From contig CM042157.1 of the NCBI GenBank assembly GCA_023376005.1, positions 71,648,969 through 71,712,968 of the forward strand: DNA of 64,000 bases. The letters are read 5' to 3'. The stretch comes from Doryteuthis pealeii. Taxonomy: Eukaryota; Mollusca; Cephalopoda; Myopsida; Loliginidae. The position numbers and the translations under genes are program-made. Below, in pieces: positions 12,475 to 26,000 of the stretch (positions are counted from its first letter, which is position 1; the number at the start of each line of letters is the position of its first letter). Under the pieces are notes generated by a model. It saw only the letters and a list, made by a program, of their open reading frames with translations. It did no database searches and had not been told where the DNA came from.

Positions 12475-15400
12475 CACACACATTTACCCACTCACACACA
12501 TGACCACTTGACATTTATTTACAAGTGCTAAGTTTGGAAGAAAAGTCTTACCCGTTTATTATTCATTCGTTTTTGCACTTCAATAGAAATATTTTTTATC
12601 TGTCCTTTTCTCACAGTTGGGGCTTGTCCATTAATTTTCAACTGATGGGCCACTTCCATCTTGCCAGTCAATCTTTTTTCAAAAGAACATTCAAAATGGA
12701 ATCAGAATAAATATTTATACCTTTTCTGCCTAAACAAAAACAACAGCAAAACACTAATCTACTACATATAGACATGCACGCATTGATGTACATATGCATA
12801 TAAAATGGAATTAATTGGTTGGTTGTTTTGTTGGTTATTTCCTATAAGTCTAACATGATCAACTGATAAATTATGATTGACTGATAAATTATTTATTTAT
12901 TTATTGATCTACTAGGAAAAAAGAAGATGGGTTTAGGGTTAGTTTAATGGGAAAATAAATAATTTATCAGTTAAGAGTGGTTCCCCTTTGATCATGTTAG
13001 ACTTATAGGAAATAACCGTTTTGTTTTATGGCATATCAACCTCGGTGGGTCATTTAATGCCGATAAAGTTTTGAAATAAATTTATTCTTAATAGATAATC
13101 AGTTTTGTTTATAAACATTTTTTTTCTATTTAACCCATAGATGGGACCCTAACAGGTACTACCACTCCGAGTAAGAGTGGACCAGGGAGCAATGGTGATG
13201 AAGGGGTGCTCCACATTCCACAAACCTCCAAAACTGGAACCTCACCATCAGATAGAGTTTAACGTCATTCCCAGGACATGTAGACCCTCAGTCATCACCT
13301 TCTAGCTCCCATATGATAAAAAGGGGTGGGGGCTTGTCATAAGGGCGATAGGGTTGGGGCAATCATATAGGTGCTAGGGCTTGACGTGACCAGCTGATTG
13401 ATCGGAGGGGGCCTCTCCGACCGCCCGTCTAGCCCAAGATAGGGCCAAAGTGGAGTATTGCAAGTGATGAACTGCTCATCCACCTGGGTTCTATCCTTAA
13501 GGCATCATGGGTCACCACCCACAGCTAACAGGTGGCCCCATTGGGGGAGTCTTACCCCTCTGCAGAGGTGCAGTCGGTGCATTTAACACCCCAGCCGACA
13601 GGGCGGAAAATTTAGTAATGAAAGCAAGGGGAAGATCTAGCATCTCATAATTCCCTTAGTTATTTATGTCACATTCTCCAAGATTTTATTTTTTATCTAA
13701 ATCACAATTATTAAGAAAATTGTTTTGTATTATTAATACTGTAGGCCCTAACTACATAGTAAGGGGCCGGGTTAGCTCAGTCTGTAGAGCATTCGGCTAG
13801 AAACCACAAGGTTCCTAGTTCGATACCGGTCCTCGCCAACTCAGCGTATGAGTAGCACAGGGATCTGTGCGGTAAAGTAAGGAGCTGATGGTAGGTGTGG
13901 CGCTCCATCTCAGATGCTAAAACAATCTCCTTGGTCTAGTGCTATTGAAAAGGAGATAGACTCCCTCGCTGACTGGCTGATACCGACTTTAGGCCGCCCC
14001 GTCGACTTTACTTTTACTTTTTTACATAGTAATAACATGCAATTGTATTTATATATACAACCAAATTATAGTGTGAATGAAAAGGCTCATTTGCATATTG
14101 ATTTTAAAATATAAATTTTGAATATTTAATGGATATTATTGATTTGTAATTGTTTGGTTTTATTTTAATGAACATAAATCCCGTCAATAAATCTTAAAAG
14201 TAATCCATAAACAAAAAGAAATGACTGTAATTTTATTATTTATTAAATAGTTAAATTAGGAAAATTTAGTAATAAAAGCAAGGGAGTGATGGGAAGACCT
14301 AGCATCTTATCTAGTTTCGTTTGTCTTTCTAATTTAATACATTTTACTACATTAAAAACTTTAATACGAGGATAATTAAAAAAATGCCATTTTGTTTAGG
14401 ACAGGTATAATTACCAACATAGGAACATGTATCATACATCAAAATAAAGCTAGTCCTCTGTGGATCACATCCCTACTTCACATGGTCACTGTTTCTCTCA
14501 ATATCAATGTTCCACCTTCGAATGAGATCATGTATCCCTGCCCCGTAAAATTCTGTTGACTGTTCTTTGAGCCATTTCTTCACTACAGATTTCAATTTCC
14601 CTGCCCCATGAAAGAGGCAAACATTATACCAGTGATAAGGAAGTAAAATCCGTGTTGGTAATTATACCTGTCCTAAACAAAATGGCATTACTTTTTGACT
14701 CACCCTCGCACTTAGAGGGTGCATGTTTTGGTTATTTTCAAAAAAGACTCTCTTAAATTTTTCAGCTTTTTCTTTAAGGAATGCTTCCTTCAAATTAGCA
14801 GCAGGAGCCAGCTTTGTACTTTCTTTTGATCTGCTTTTTTCAGGAAAATAAACTTGTTATTTATTTGAATTCTTAAATAATTTCGTTTTAAAATGAATTA
14901 TTTTGGGTATATTTCAATAAACATGTCTCAATGAATTTGGGTTTTTTTTTTTTTTTTTTTACAATGAATTAACTTTTTTTTTCCAATAATAAAATCTGAA
15001 ATTATTGTTTTTAAAACGATGAATTAAGATCAAAAGTGTGTATTTCTCTGGCTCATGCTGCTAATTTGAAGGGGAGCATTCCTTTAAAAAAAACAAAAAA
15101 AAACAAAACACCCCCCCCTCAAAAAAAAAAAAAACGGGAGTGCGTAGCTTCAAGATAACACAATATTTTTGCTATTTGATATTAATGTTGCATCAAATTC
15201 CAAATCTCAAATATTCTATATACTTACCGAGAGACAAGGTCTTTCCATTCTATAAAGAATTTATTATTTTCACCTTGACGCAAGACAACACCAGCTAAGA
15301 CTGGATCCAACTGCACTTGACTGAAGCGGTAGAAAAAGAAAAAAAAAAGAAAGGAAAAAGGAAATGTTATTTTTTTTTTAAATGATGACACAGGTGGGTG

Positions 15401-15997
15401 TCTGGTTCATAATAACAAATTTATAAGAATAAAAATTTTAGCAAGGGATTTATGGAAAAAAAAAAATTTTTTTTTTAAATCTTTAAAATTCTTTTTCTTT
15501 TAATCAATTTTATTCTTTGATATTTTTTCCCTAAATAAACAAATACTATTTACAACACGGTGTAATTTTGAAATTGTACAAAATTTCTGAAAATCTGATT
15601 CATATATAGAAGTTATCTATTTGAATTTGGCTTGCTGATTTTTCAGGGAAACAATTATTTCTGTTTCTCAGAATTTATGAGATAAGGCTGGATTATTTGG
15701 ACTATTGCCCTAATCTTTATTGTTATCTGTACAACGTCTTGGCATACTAATATAATAGATCAATACATCAATACAGTTCGATACCGGCCCTCGCCAACTC
15801 AGAGTATGAGTAGCACAGGACCAAGGAGATTATCTTAGCGTCTGAGGTGGAGCGCCACACCTACCATCAGCTCCTTACTTTACTGCACAGATCCCTGTGC
15901 TACCCATACGCTGAGACGGCGAGGACCGGTATCGAACTAGGAACCTTGTGGTTTCTAGCCGAACGCTCTACCGACTGAGCTATATATTTATATAATA

Positions 15998-16028
<31 letters not shown>

Positions 16029-16029
16029 C

Positions 16030-16060
<31 letters not shown>

Positions 16061-16994
16061 CATATATATATTATATATATATATATATAATATATATATA
16101 TATATATCATATATATATTATGATATAATAATATATCATATATATATTATGATATAATAATATATCATATATATATATATATATAATATATCATATATAT
16201 ATTATGATATAATAATATATCATATATATATATATATAATATATATATATCATATATATATTTATATTATGATATAATAATATATCATATATATATTTAT
16301 ATTATGATATAATAATAATATCATATATATATATTTATAATATGATATAATAATATATCATATATATATATATATATAATAATATATCATATATATATTT
16401 ATATTATAGTATAATAATATATCATATATATATATTTATATTATAGTATAATAATATATATATATATATTATAGTATAATAATATATCATATATTATTTA
16501 TATTATAGTATAATAATATATCATATATATATTATATTATATATAATAATATATCATATATATATTTATATTATGATATAATAATATATCATATATATAT
16601 TATATTATGATATAATAATATATCATATATATATTTATATTATGATATAATAATATATCATATATATATTATATATAATATAATATATCATATATATATT
16701 TATATTATAGTATAATAATATATCATATATATATTTATATTATAGTATAATAATAATATATCATATATATATTTATATTATAGTATAATAATATATCATA
16801 TATATATTTATATTATAGTATAATAATATATCATATATATATTTATATTATGATATAATAATATATCATATATATATTTATATTATGATATAATAATATA
16901 TCATATATATATTTATATTATGATATAATAATATATCATAATATATATATATTTATATTATATATATAATAATATATCATATATATATTTATAT

Positions 16995-17063
<69 letters not shown>

Positions 17064-20000
17064 CATATATATATTTATAATATAATATATATCATATATA
17101 TATTTATAATATAATAATATATCATATATATATATTATAATATAATAATATATCATATATATATATATATATATATTTATATTATAATATAATAATATAT
17201 CATATATATATTTATATTATAATATAATAATATATCATATATATTTATATTATATATAATAATATATCATATATATATTTATATTATATATAATAATATA
17301 TCATATATATATTTATATTATAATATAATAATATATATATATATTTATATTATAATATAATAATATATCATATATATATATTTATATATATTTATATTAT
17401 AATATAATAATATATCATATATGTGTTTATATTATAATATTTTATAATTATATAATAATATATCATATATCAATATTATGATAATATTTATAATATAATA
17501 TTTATATATCAATTAATATATTCTAATCATAAGCAGAATAAAAACAACTTTGTTACTTACGCTTTATTAGTTTCACTTTGCAATTGATTCTTCTTCACAT
17601 ATTCTATAACAACATTCCTGACTTCATTCACTGGAATGGAACTACCTTTTCTGAAGAAACAAAAATTAAAACAAATGTATTAACTTATACTTGTATGTAT
17701 TTATGAGATAAGGCTTAATATGAAATAATTTTGATATTCTTTTTAAAAATTACCTTCAAAGATGATTTTGGAGCTAAAATCATTAAATTCAAGGGTGCTC
17801 CAAGCAGAATAAATGTCACCAGACTTATTAACTCTTAACATCCTATACCACCTCATTCCACCCGGCTGGAAGTTTCATTTGTTTTCCTAATCCACCCCAA
17901 ATGATAGCCTTTGTTTAAATGTAATATTAAACATATTTAGAAGTCTTTTATTTAAGGGAAATAACAGGTAACTTTAGATGCAAATAGGCCGGGTTAGCTC
18001 AGTCGGTAGAGCGTTCGGCTAGAAACCACACGGTTCCTAGTTCGATACCGGCCCTCGCCAACTCAGCGTATGAGTAGCACAGGGATCTGTGCGGTAAAGT
18101 AAGGAGCTGATGGTAGGTGTGGCGCTCCACCTCAGATGCTAAAATAATCTCCTTGGTCTAGCGCTATTGAAAAGGGGATAGGCTCCCTCGCTGATTGGCT
18201 GATACCGACTTTAGGCCGCCCCGACGACTTTACTTTTACTTTTTATATATCCTTATAGGAATGGGGCTCTGGACTTAGAAGATTCTCAACAGGATGTTAA
18301 GAGTTTTAAACAGAAATGCGATATAGAAAAATAAAATGGATGAAGTTACTTATTAAAAAAAACCCCAAAAAAACCAGAAATTTCAAAATATCATAAAGAA
18401 AGCTATCACTTACCTAAGCACTTCGATTCATTTTAATCGGTAATTGTCTGAAGATGACTTAATTATTTTTAAATAAAAAGAACAGAGCCCAAGGTTACTG
18501 TGGCCTGAATGTTGTGTCTATCTATCTATACATATATAAAAGACAATTGGTGTGTATGCATGTATGTCTGGTTGAAACTACGAAAATAAAACAATTAACA
18601 ACAAAATAAATATATATACAAATTAAATATCACCGGTTATATATAAATTTATATTCATATATATTAAATATCACCGGTTACATATTAAATATCAGCGGTT
18701 AATTTATGTTTCAAAATTAAAATATACATAGAAATAGCATTGAAATTCTACTTAAAAATATCCAGCATTTGTAAATCTCAAAAGTAAACAAATCAATACA
18801 CCAGGTTTATTTTTATGCCCCCCTCTATGCAGGCAATGCTGGGTAGCCGCTTCTAATATATAAATATATATAAATAAATAAATAAATGTTTTAGTTTATA
18901 TTTATTTGCATTGGAACAATTTTGCTATCATTGGTTTCTGGCTCTGTGGCAGTCATCAGGCGATGAAAGTGTTTTGAAAATGATGCAAATGATATAAATA
19001 TGTTCAAATGTGTGCATTTGGTTAACTGTATTCGCGTGTTACTTGTTTGTTTACACGTTTGCGTGTGTAATGTCGGATGCGCCTGTTCTGTTCGTACGTG
19101 TGCGCATGATGGTATGCTCGTACACATGAAAGTATGTAAGGACTGTGACGTCATGATCACATCCACGCGAGTGTGTGTGTATGAAATTGCATGTTTGTTT
19201 GGTGTTCTTATTTTGGTGACGTATGAGGTGTCTTATTTTGGTGATGTCATGATCATATCCACGTGAGTGTGTGCATATGAATTTGCATATTTGTTTGGTG
19301 TTCTTATTTTGGTGACGTATGAGGTTTTTGTGTGATTAATAGAGTATATTTTTAGTATAATATTAATAACAATTATGTGTGCATGTAATGACCGTGTTAT
19401 GTGATGCATTTATATTATGATGTGAACATTGTATTAGTGTGGTGCTATTGTACATCATAATCAGGTATAATATTTTCATATTGGATGTAATATAACGGTA
19501 TGATAAATAAAATGGCCAGTTGGTGTGTTACAGTGAGTGGAGATTGTGATAAACATGGAATTGTAGTGGGCATAATGATGTATAATAATAAGGGTAATTG
19601 TGGGTGAATGTGGTAGAGGGAAAGGTACTTACGGTTTGGCAGATCTATTGCGGGATTTTCTATTGAGGTTTGGTAATTTTTTTTTTTTAATAGTTGAGTT
19701 GGATGGTGGAGGTGTAAATGGGTTATGTGTATGTGTCGAAGTGTGACAATAAGTGTTTATTTTCATGTCGGCATTTAGATACAATTTCTGATTTTTTGTT
19801 TAGTAGGGTATGTTGTGATGGATGAGTTATAATTGAGAGTTTTTATAATGTTGGTAAATTTCAGCAAGGAAGCATGGAGGTTTTGAAGGATGCAGTGTCT
19901 CAGCAACTAATACGTGTGCAGGCAGTTTCTTCCATGCTTCAGCAACTCTGAGCATTAAAAAATGTTTCTGAAAGTCATGGGAGCTGTAAAAAATTTCTAA

Positions 20001-23000
20001 GGAAAAATATATTACTCACTCATAACCAAGTTCCTTGAAAACTGGTAACACCGCTGCATTTACTGTTCGCATTTCCACAATCGTTGGCACTTTGTATCCG
20101 CCGTCCGTAGACTTTTGGCTATCGTTGATTTGTTCAATATCAGGCACATCTAATTCTTTGAGACTATTAACAGAAAACAAAACAAAGAAAAAGTATAGCA
20201 ATACACCAAATATGATAATAACTAGCTAGAATATGCGCCTCTCCCTGGGCGTAAGTATTTAAGTTTTAATGTAATGAAATTAGAAAGACTAATGAAATTA
20301 AATAAGAATGCATATAAAAAAATTACACTTATTTTAATTAGATTTTAATTGGTTTCTATATAAAATTATTCACAGGATTGATTTTGATATGTTGGAGAAT
20401 AAAACAATAATATCAGAGATCAATAACACAAGTTTTTTAAAACCAGTATGCAAATTAACCACACCATATATTATGTAAACTTTTATTTCTTAGTGATATA
20501 TAAGACGCATTGCAGGGTTTTAAATGCATTAATAACATGGGCTGTTTTGAGGCAAACTCAGATTTTCATAGAGACATCTTTAATAAGATTTATTTTATGT
20601 ATTAATGATTTTGATTATCTTTTGTTAAAGTATTTACCCAACCCATCCACATAAGCAGGACGTGACACAAGGTCGATTTTTAAATGGAGTTTAACAGGTT
20701 TGAATTCAGTTTTCCTTCTCCTAGTCTGCCCTACTATTTAACCATATCTGAAGAGAGAATAATTAAATAAAGGGTAAGGCGATGCTTTGTTTGCCACAGA
20801 TTTTCCACAGATACAGTGACAAGTTTGCCAAAAGCCGTTGATTCCTGACGATGATGGAGATGCCCTCTGGATTTTTGCCAGAGCCCCTTTGGCTGGGTTG
20901 TGGCCCTAATACCACTGGGAGCCAAACCCGTCTGCTTTGGGTGACTCTAACAGGAACTTAAGTTCCGGACAGCCTGGCTCTGACATTACCAAGTTTACAT
21001 GACCCAGCCATGATGAGCAAGGGGTTGGACTTTAGAAATAATGTGCTAGATAGGCGTTTAACAAAGAGCTCCCTCCGTCCATTTACAGTTCTTGATTTTC
21101 ATCCTGCAGGCTGTCTAGCCACCCTCCTCACTAGACAAAATCTGTGGGGTTACCAGTTTAGTTTAGTTACTCACCCTCTCTCTCTATCTTTCCCCTACTC
21201 TCTTTCTTATATTTTTTCTGTGTAGTATATCCTATTTCTTCCCTTTCTTTCTTTATAATAAAAATGGAATGGTCTCTTATTTAGCTGAGGGAACGACACA
21301 TATAAGAAATAAGAATTAATCAATTAAGAAATACCAACTAATTAGGATTTACATTTTTTGCATTTCATCTTGGGACATTTTAGACGGTCTCATTTTTAAC
21401 TAGAGGGTGTTGCAAGATGATAAAAGACAAAAGATTAAGGAACAAGAGTATTAACATATAGATATTTTGAAAATTTAAAAAACTATTATCAATTTAAATA
21501 TCCTCAAAGCCATTAAAATCTGAGTGGAAAAACTCACATTAATAATATCAATACACGTATTCCTAAATCAGTAATCTTGAACATTAGCTACTTAAATGAG
21601 AATAACTTCCCCTTGTTTTTTTCACTTTGAGGAAGCCGTTTTGTAAAACCACGGATTTTTCGACAAATTGGGTATACCTATGCTTTTCTAATATACAGGT
21701 ACTCTCATAGAAATATTAACATCTTTATTTAAAAATGTTAACACCCTTATAGGAATACCTTTAATATATTTTCAAACAGTCTCCACATATTCACCATCCC
21801 TGTCAACATATGCTTAGAATCTCCCACAGGGGATTTAAAAAAAAGATTAATATAGGTATACCCAATTTGTCGAAAAATCCGTGTTTTTTACAAAACAAAA
21901 CACATGGCTTCCTCAAAGTGAAAAAAATAAGGGGAGGTTACTCTCATTTAAGTAGCTAATGTTCAGATTACCCCTAAATCTTCCGTCCATTATCATCCTG
22001 CATCACCCTCTGGCTAAAAATGAGACCGTCTAAATTGTAAGATGCAATGCAAAAATGTAAATCCAGATTATTTGGTGTCACTTAATCGCAGATTTCTTAT
22101 TTGTCCTATTCTATTTTCCCCAATTTTAAAAATGAAACATTCCAAATGGTCTTGCATCGCTTAAATGTCCAACCTAAAATTATTTTTATTTGTAGTATTC
22201 AAATTGTTAATTACAGAATATATTTTGATCTTATGCCGTCCCGGCCTCCTGCCTTAATTTATGCTATGTTTTAGCAAGCCAGCATCAGGCAAATTTGTGG
22301 CCCAGCTTGGATATTTTCCGGGTTGTGTTTTTGTCACTTTTTTGTCTACAAATTAATGTAGATATTTTAACCCCCCGATTTTTATCGGCAAATCAATATA
22401 AATATTTCCCAACCCCCTTGTGAGAAAGAGTTAAATCAAGATTATTATACTTTTTACATATTGAACTACTAGCTCTTAAGTAAACATATTAAACATTGTA
22501 ATAATTGAATTATCATACTCTGGTCTATCCACAGGTCCTGCTAGTTAATAATATTTTTAGAAATTTCTTTCTTGTATTGGTTACTGAAATGTTTTTGTGG
22601 AAGTTCATTTTTATTGTTGGTGTGTAGCATAAGTCAAATATATATATTTATAATAGGGCATTCGTTATCAGGATGATAATTTTGGGACATACCTAGTATG
22701 TAGGGCTCTGTATTATCTTTGGGTGTGGGTGGGGGAGGTTCTTATAATCAATCTACCTGTCAATAAAGGTCATCCTATACTTCATCTCTGAATTCAAATA
22801 ACACAACAATTGCTAATTTTATCGGTTGACAAGAAAAATATAACAGACTAGTAGAGGTACTCAGCGTTACGCAGTGGTAGAGGTACCAGCAGCTTTACGC
22901 ACTGGTAGAGGTACCCAACGTTACCCAACGTTACGCACTAGTAGAAGTACCCAACGTTACATACTAGCACGTTTGATTTTATTTTTCTCAATTATATTGA

Positions 23001-26000
23001 CTGAAAGAATAAACTTTTTTACATTTTTCATTTTGTATTATACGACAAATTGGTATCATTCTTTCCAGCTTGCAGCAAATCATAATTTTTTCAATAAAAA
23101 AACTAATTTTATAGCGTCCTACTAGGAACCACAAGGTTCCGGGTTCAATACCGGCCCTCACCAACTCAGCGTATGAGTAGCATAGGGATCTGTGTGGTAA
23201 AGTGATGAGCTGATGGTTGGTGTGGCACTCCACCCTAGATACTAAAAACCCATCTCCTTGATCTAGTGCTAGTAAAAAGGAGATAGACTGTCTGGCTGAT
23301 ACCAACCTTAGGTCACCCCAGCGACTTTACTTTATAGGTTTTATAAAGGAAGTCTGGATGCTCCTCTGGTAGGAGGGCCCCAGGACAATTGGACCCTTAT
23401 AAGTTCAGCCCTGGAGTAAAGGACAAAATTTATTGGGGAACCACCAAAAAAAAAAAATTAGAAATTAAAAATTTTAAAAATTAAAAAAAAAAAAAAAAAA
23501 TTAAAAATTTTAAAAATTAAAAAAAAATTTTTAAATTGGGTTCTTAGACGAGATTCTGATTTCGGAAATTCAATTTCGAATCTGATACAAAGAATTTAAA
23601 GAAAAAAAAAAGAAAAAAAGTTCAGCCCTGGAGTAAATGACAAAATTTATTGGGAACCACCAAAAAAAAAAAAAAAATAAAAAAATGAAAAATTTTAAAA
23701 ATTAAAATTTTTTTTTTAAATTGGGTTCTTAGGCGAGATTCTGATTTTGGAAATTCAATTTTGAATCTGATACAAAGAATTTAAAGAAAAAAAAAAAAAA
23801 AAAAAAAACTTACTCTCGATGCGTTTTATCAAACCAATCAATCACATCGACACCTTTACTTTTCTCTGTTACTCTTATGAAGTTCTCTGCCACCATCATT
23901 TGGAGGAATTTCGAGAGCTAAAAAGAAGAAAAAACAAAATCCTACATAGAAATAAAACCCAAAGTTAATTTTTTTCTAAACCAAAGATACCAGGATTTTA
24001 TTATTTCTTCTGAAACATAATACAATCAAAATGGATATTGTTAGGTACAAGCAAAAAATGTGCCCCCGCCGCAAGTACAAGCATTTATGTTTTAATATAA
24101 TTAAATATTATATTGAATTAGATAGACTAATGAAATTAAATATGAACACAAAAGAGATTACACTTATTTTCACTTTAAGGAAGTCTAGAAAGGAACAAGT
24201 CATTGTGTCCCGATTACGCATTGGTCATACAAGAATTCTACAGCCCACTCGCTTTCTGGTGAGTTTCTGTTACTTATCAAGTAACTTTCTTCTAATACAC
24301 ATCGTAGGATTTTAAACACACTAATAATATGGGCTGTTTTGAGGCAAATCTATCTTAGCTAGACCTTAATAGAGACATTGTTGATAAATAAGATGCTAAT
24401 AAAGATTAAATAATGATTATTTAATAACCACTGAGAATATAACATAACTAAGGGAAAGGTGACTTAGTTTTGGTTACAGACAGACAAAAACATAATCTCC
24501 ATTATGATGAGAAGATTATTCATTGCCAAACCCTACAGTATTTAAACACTGTAAGCACACATATAAAGATATGTAGCAGTCCCAAAATAAGTACATAACT
24601 TTGCAAAATACTGGCAAGAGACAGATTGGGCATCCCCAGCAGCAATTTAAGGATGTCTGCAAGTATAATCTCAGGTGCTTTTGCATTACCCCTTCCAGCT
24701 GGGAAAATTTGGCTCAGGACTGCCCTCAGTGGTGGCAGGCTCTCTGTAGCAGACTATTCATATCTGGTCACCCTGGCACAACACCATGAAGCCAAAAGGT
24801 CCAAAAGAAAGTGACGGCAACAGAGCACCAGCACACCAAAATCTTTAGGGACAGCCTTCACATGTGATATCTGTGGTCGGGGCTATTTTTTGAACATTGG
24901 CCTTCACAGTCACAGTAGGCGCTGTAACTTCAGGGGCACAAGAACTATATAGTCTTCTGAGACTTCAGTGCCAAATGAATGATGATCAATGAAAATATGT
25001 TCAAAATAAATAAAAGTAAAGTTGGCAGAGTGTGTTACATAATCATTGGATACCTAATGATTATGACAATAGTGTAGAAATCATATTAGTGCAGCTGATG
25101 GCCTTGAGGGTGAGTGACGGCACTTGACCTCACTCTGACCTTGCCTTGCGGGATAAACCGCGAGAACCGGGAACCCCGATAGAAGCCCCTTCCGGTTTAA
25201 GGAGTAAGCAACTCAGTTAGTTAGAGTTAGAAGAGAAGCCAAGCTAGCAAGATGTGAGTCTCACTGCGTGATTGTCTGGTCTGGGGATCTACGAATAAAG
25301 TAACATCATCGTAAATCAGTCTTGTGTTTATTACTAAAAACTAACAATGACACAAGGCTTCTGATAAGGAGTGATCCCCAACAGAAACCAGACACGGAAT
25401 CATCAAGAAGACCAGACCTTAGAAGATATACCAGACCAAGATAGATGATAGAAGAACCAAGCCGGCCAGAAGAATAGACGACCAGAGTAAGACGTAAGAA
25501 AGATATATAACATATAGATATTTAGTGCCGGTAAAGAAGGGTATGCAACAAGTGGCCTATTGTCGGTATCAGCTGGACAGTGAGGTGGAGCACCAGACCT
25601 ACCGTCAACTCCCCCCTTTACCACACAGATCAGATTACCCAATCTGTGCACCGAATTGGTGGGGACCGGTATTGAATATGGAACCTTGCGATTCCAAGGT
25701 GGCTGCTCTACCAACTAAGCTAAACTGTTGAAAATAGAATAAATAAATTTATAAATAAATGCACATTCCAGTGGCTATTTCTCTATAGTCGTATAAAACA
25801 GAAGTGTTTGTTACACATTAGTTTGGATCATAGATATAAGTTACTTTCAGTTATGCTGTCCTGAATATGACAATATATATGAACAAAAAAAAATCAAAGG
25901 AAATATTTAGTTTTCATGTATAACACACACCATTTGCCTTTAGGCTTAAAAATCCGAGGAAAAAAATGCAATATTATACAAAAATAATTACGTTAAGCAT

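Noticed and set aside
11987..12491. Host C2H2 zinc-finger gene
   Set aside because: Frameshifted, truncated at a microsatellite, and the fingers match the type found at LINE protein ends.
12905..12950. Interstitial telomeric repeat (TTAGGGTTAG)
   Set aside because: Only one and a half units, recurring as a fixed part of the H MITE centre.
13763..13830. tRNA gene candidates at the heads of SINE-A and SINE-B copies
   Set aside because: A and B boxes are present, but the acceptor stem does not close, and each head continues into a dispersed SINE body repeated many times.
14709..14860. Extra EIF2D exon
   Set aside because: Exon phases are already continuous from 15,228 to 12,672, and the lysine-rich sequence has no place in the family.
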